A DNA stretch of 64,000 nucleotides from Pomacea canaliculata (lineage: Eukaryota > Mollusca > Gastropoda > Architaenioglossa > Ampullariidae): contig NC_037590.1 of NCBI RefSeq assembly GCF_003073045.1, forward strand, positions 20,672,449-20,736,448, in the 5' to 3' direction. The translations under genes and the position numbers were made by a program. Below, in pieces: positions 62,201 through 64,000 of this stretch (positions within the stretch are counted from its first letter, which is position 1; every line of letters starts with the position of its first letter). The notes beneath the pieces are model-generated. The model had not been told where the DNA came from and did not search any database. It worked only from the letters and a program-made list of their open reading frames with translations.

Positions 62201-64000
62201 GACAAGGAATTCAGGGCCTCTTAGTAACCTCTGTAACCTCTTGGCCTTTAGTAACCTCTGTATGTGGGCAAGATGCTGACATGTATCAGTGATTGAGTGA
62301 TAGGTAAGAGATAGCCTCGAAGCCAGGATGGACATCGGCGCTAGTCTTTGACCTCACTGACATCAGGGATTTTCTCTGACAGAAACATCAGCACCCAGTG
62401 ACGTCAGTGTGCACCTGGCCAGAGGCAGGCTGTGTAACGTCCAGCTCTCCTTGGTTACCTGTCAATGAACAGAGCTGTGTGTCAAAGGAAAATGAATGAA
62501 TGTTCTTCACACTGGTGTCATCGATGTTGTTGGCTTCATTCATTAACGTCTCGTTCCAACAGATGAGCTCGACATCTCTACTGCTAGACCTTATTTTAGA
62601 ATGCAGGGAGGTGTGCTACCAGGAATCTTGCTCTGCTGTCTATAATTGCACTCGTGTCGAGTAAGTGACACCTGCTGCCACAATTAATTTTTTCTGTCAG
62701 TATTTGCTTGTGAACAGGGCTTGCGCACCGTTAATGATGTCCGGATGATGACAATAGCCACACGTCAAGAACGGCCACTCGCATGTCATCAGCAAGAGAA
62801 GAACCATGTTAATGAAATATATATTTTGCTAAAACGAATTGTATGATGTTTACTCCTGGTTAAGTTTGGGTGAGAGGGGTGGAATGGTGGGTAGAGGAAA
62901 TAAGCAAACTTTTATAATGTATACAAAATAACCAAGAAAAACATACATTATCATGTCCTTGCATGTTTGTTTTAGGACACCACGTTTTAACTAGATTAAT
63001 AAGGATGATCGTAATAAAAGTAATAGGAAAGAGATAGTCCTTCATCAGATCATATCATGTTCAAATGCTGTCAGTTTTCGTTTCCTTTTAAATGCAATGC
63101 TTTGCATTGCGCCACAGGAGGTCTACAGGTGACCTCCAATCTGTAATTTTATCTTCATCCTTTATAAATATTTTTACAGTTCCTCTTCTTGTCCTTAATA
63201 CCATTCACTGACACTTTCGCTGAGAAAGGAAATTCAGTGGTGAATTTTTCTAAGAAGAAAAACAAGAACTACTTTCTTTGGTAATGATGGTTATCTCTCT
63301 CATGTTTTTTTGTATTACATGGCCAGGCGATTGACATGCCCCTTGGGCTAACAACAGCATAGAAAGGCGCTAGGAGAATATAGTTCATCGAATGCACAGA
63401 CAGGACTGTCGGCCATGACATCCTTATAATGCAGCATGATAGCTTCAGGTGGGCGTTGGGTTTGAATGACTCAGTTTCTCGCGAGGAATTGATCTTGTTT
63501 TAGAAAGATGGACAAGTAAGCCTTTGCTATAAGCCACCCTATTTTTATGACAGACCTTGTTTCTGAAAACATTGCTCAGTCAACAGATCCTATGATATTC
63601 TTAGTCCTCCAAACACCTTCAAAATCTGCAAGGTAAGTCCTTTCCTCCATTCCATTATTCGAGAAGTGTTCTTGATGTCTATTTATTTATTATCGCTTTC
63701 TTTTCTTTTAATACAGAACAAACGTGACCGCTTGGAAAGTTATTTCTGGGAGCTGGAAATACTTGGCCATTTTTACTAAAGCTGTTGACAAACTCACAAA
63801 TACCCTTTTGTGGGCATTGGATGTTTGAGTTGCTTGCCTGAAGCCTTTCCTGATCCCTAAGAGAACTGGGGTGAGGGTAGTGCATTGTGAAAGACTTTGC
63901 AAAAGACTACACCCTCTGCAGAATACCATTAAAACAACATATCCTGGGGAAACAGACTTGGGAAATTGCCGATGTCTCTGACATCCGGGTAACCTAGTTC
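59281..64000. other. Intergenic DNA, no gene supported
   Basis: AT-rich. Simple sequence includes a poly-A run at 60726-60750, a CA-rich tract at 61130-61250, and A-rich then T/G-rich runs at 61348-61460. 62340-62480 is a more balanced stretch with TGACGTCAGTG and CACCTGGCC that could be regulatory. Nothing else recognised to the window end. Confidence 0.4.

Overview
The window is animal genomic DNA with large introns, AT-rich non-coding sequence, GT-AG splice sites, LINE and SINE debris and small hAT elements. A mollusc, perhaps a gastropod, is my best guess, from the repeat style and gene architecture; no single marker proves it.

Nearly everything codable belongs to one plus-strand gene, about 5453-46882. 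It encodes a polycystin-1/PKD1-like (REJ/PLAT-type) membrane protein of about 46 exons, about 18 kb of CDS and roughly 6,100 residues. In order, I read: signal peptide; a SEA domain with a self-cleavage motif; a huge 7-kb Ser/Thr/Pro/Val mucin-like exon built of tandem repeats; a second SEA domain, also with a cleavage motif; a short Cys/Ser-rich stretch; nine EGF-like exons, eight of them calcium-binding type, all designed with phase-1 boundaries; a 2.2-kb exon of PKD (Ig-like) repeats; the REJ region; a Thr-rich linker; a GAIN-like region with a GPS motif (HL^T); TM1; an intracellular PLAT domain; TM2-TM6; the extracellular polycystin (TOP) domain; TM7-TM11 with a pore-like loop; and a short cytosolic tail. 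The protein would therefore be a mucin-stalked surface receptor/channel subunit with three predicted self-cleavage points.

Upstream, 541-738 is the last exon of an unrelated plus-strand gene, with its 3' UTR. Between it and the polycystin start are a LINE endonuclease stub and unassigned DNA. Introns carry a LINE reverse-transcriptase remnant split by an hAT MITE, a second hAT MITE with a perfect target-site duplication, an inverted pair of GC-rich elements, a tRNA-derived SINE and a ghost copy of one EGF exon. The 17 kb downstream of the gene is mostly non-coding, with a LINE RT fragment on the minus strand, a compound pentanucleotide array and a few weak candidate exons.

The polycystin reading frame is interrupted by about twenty single-base frame changes while splice sites and domain motifs stay intact, and I found no in-frame substitution stop. 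I read these mainly as indel errors in the assembled sequence rather than a dead gene, but cannot prove it. Residue numbers below come from concatenating exons as read and are approximate.
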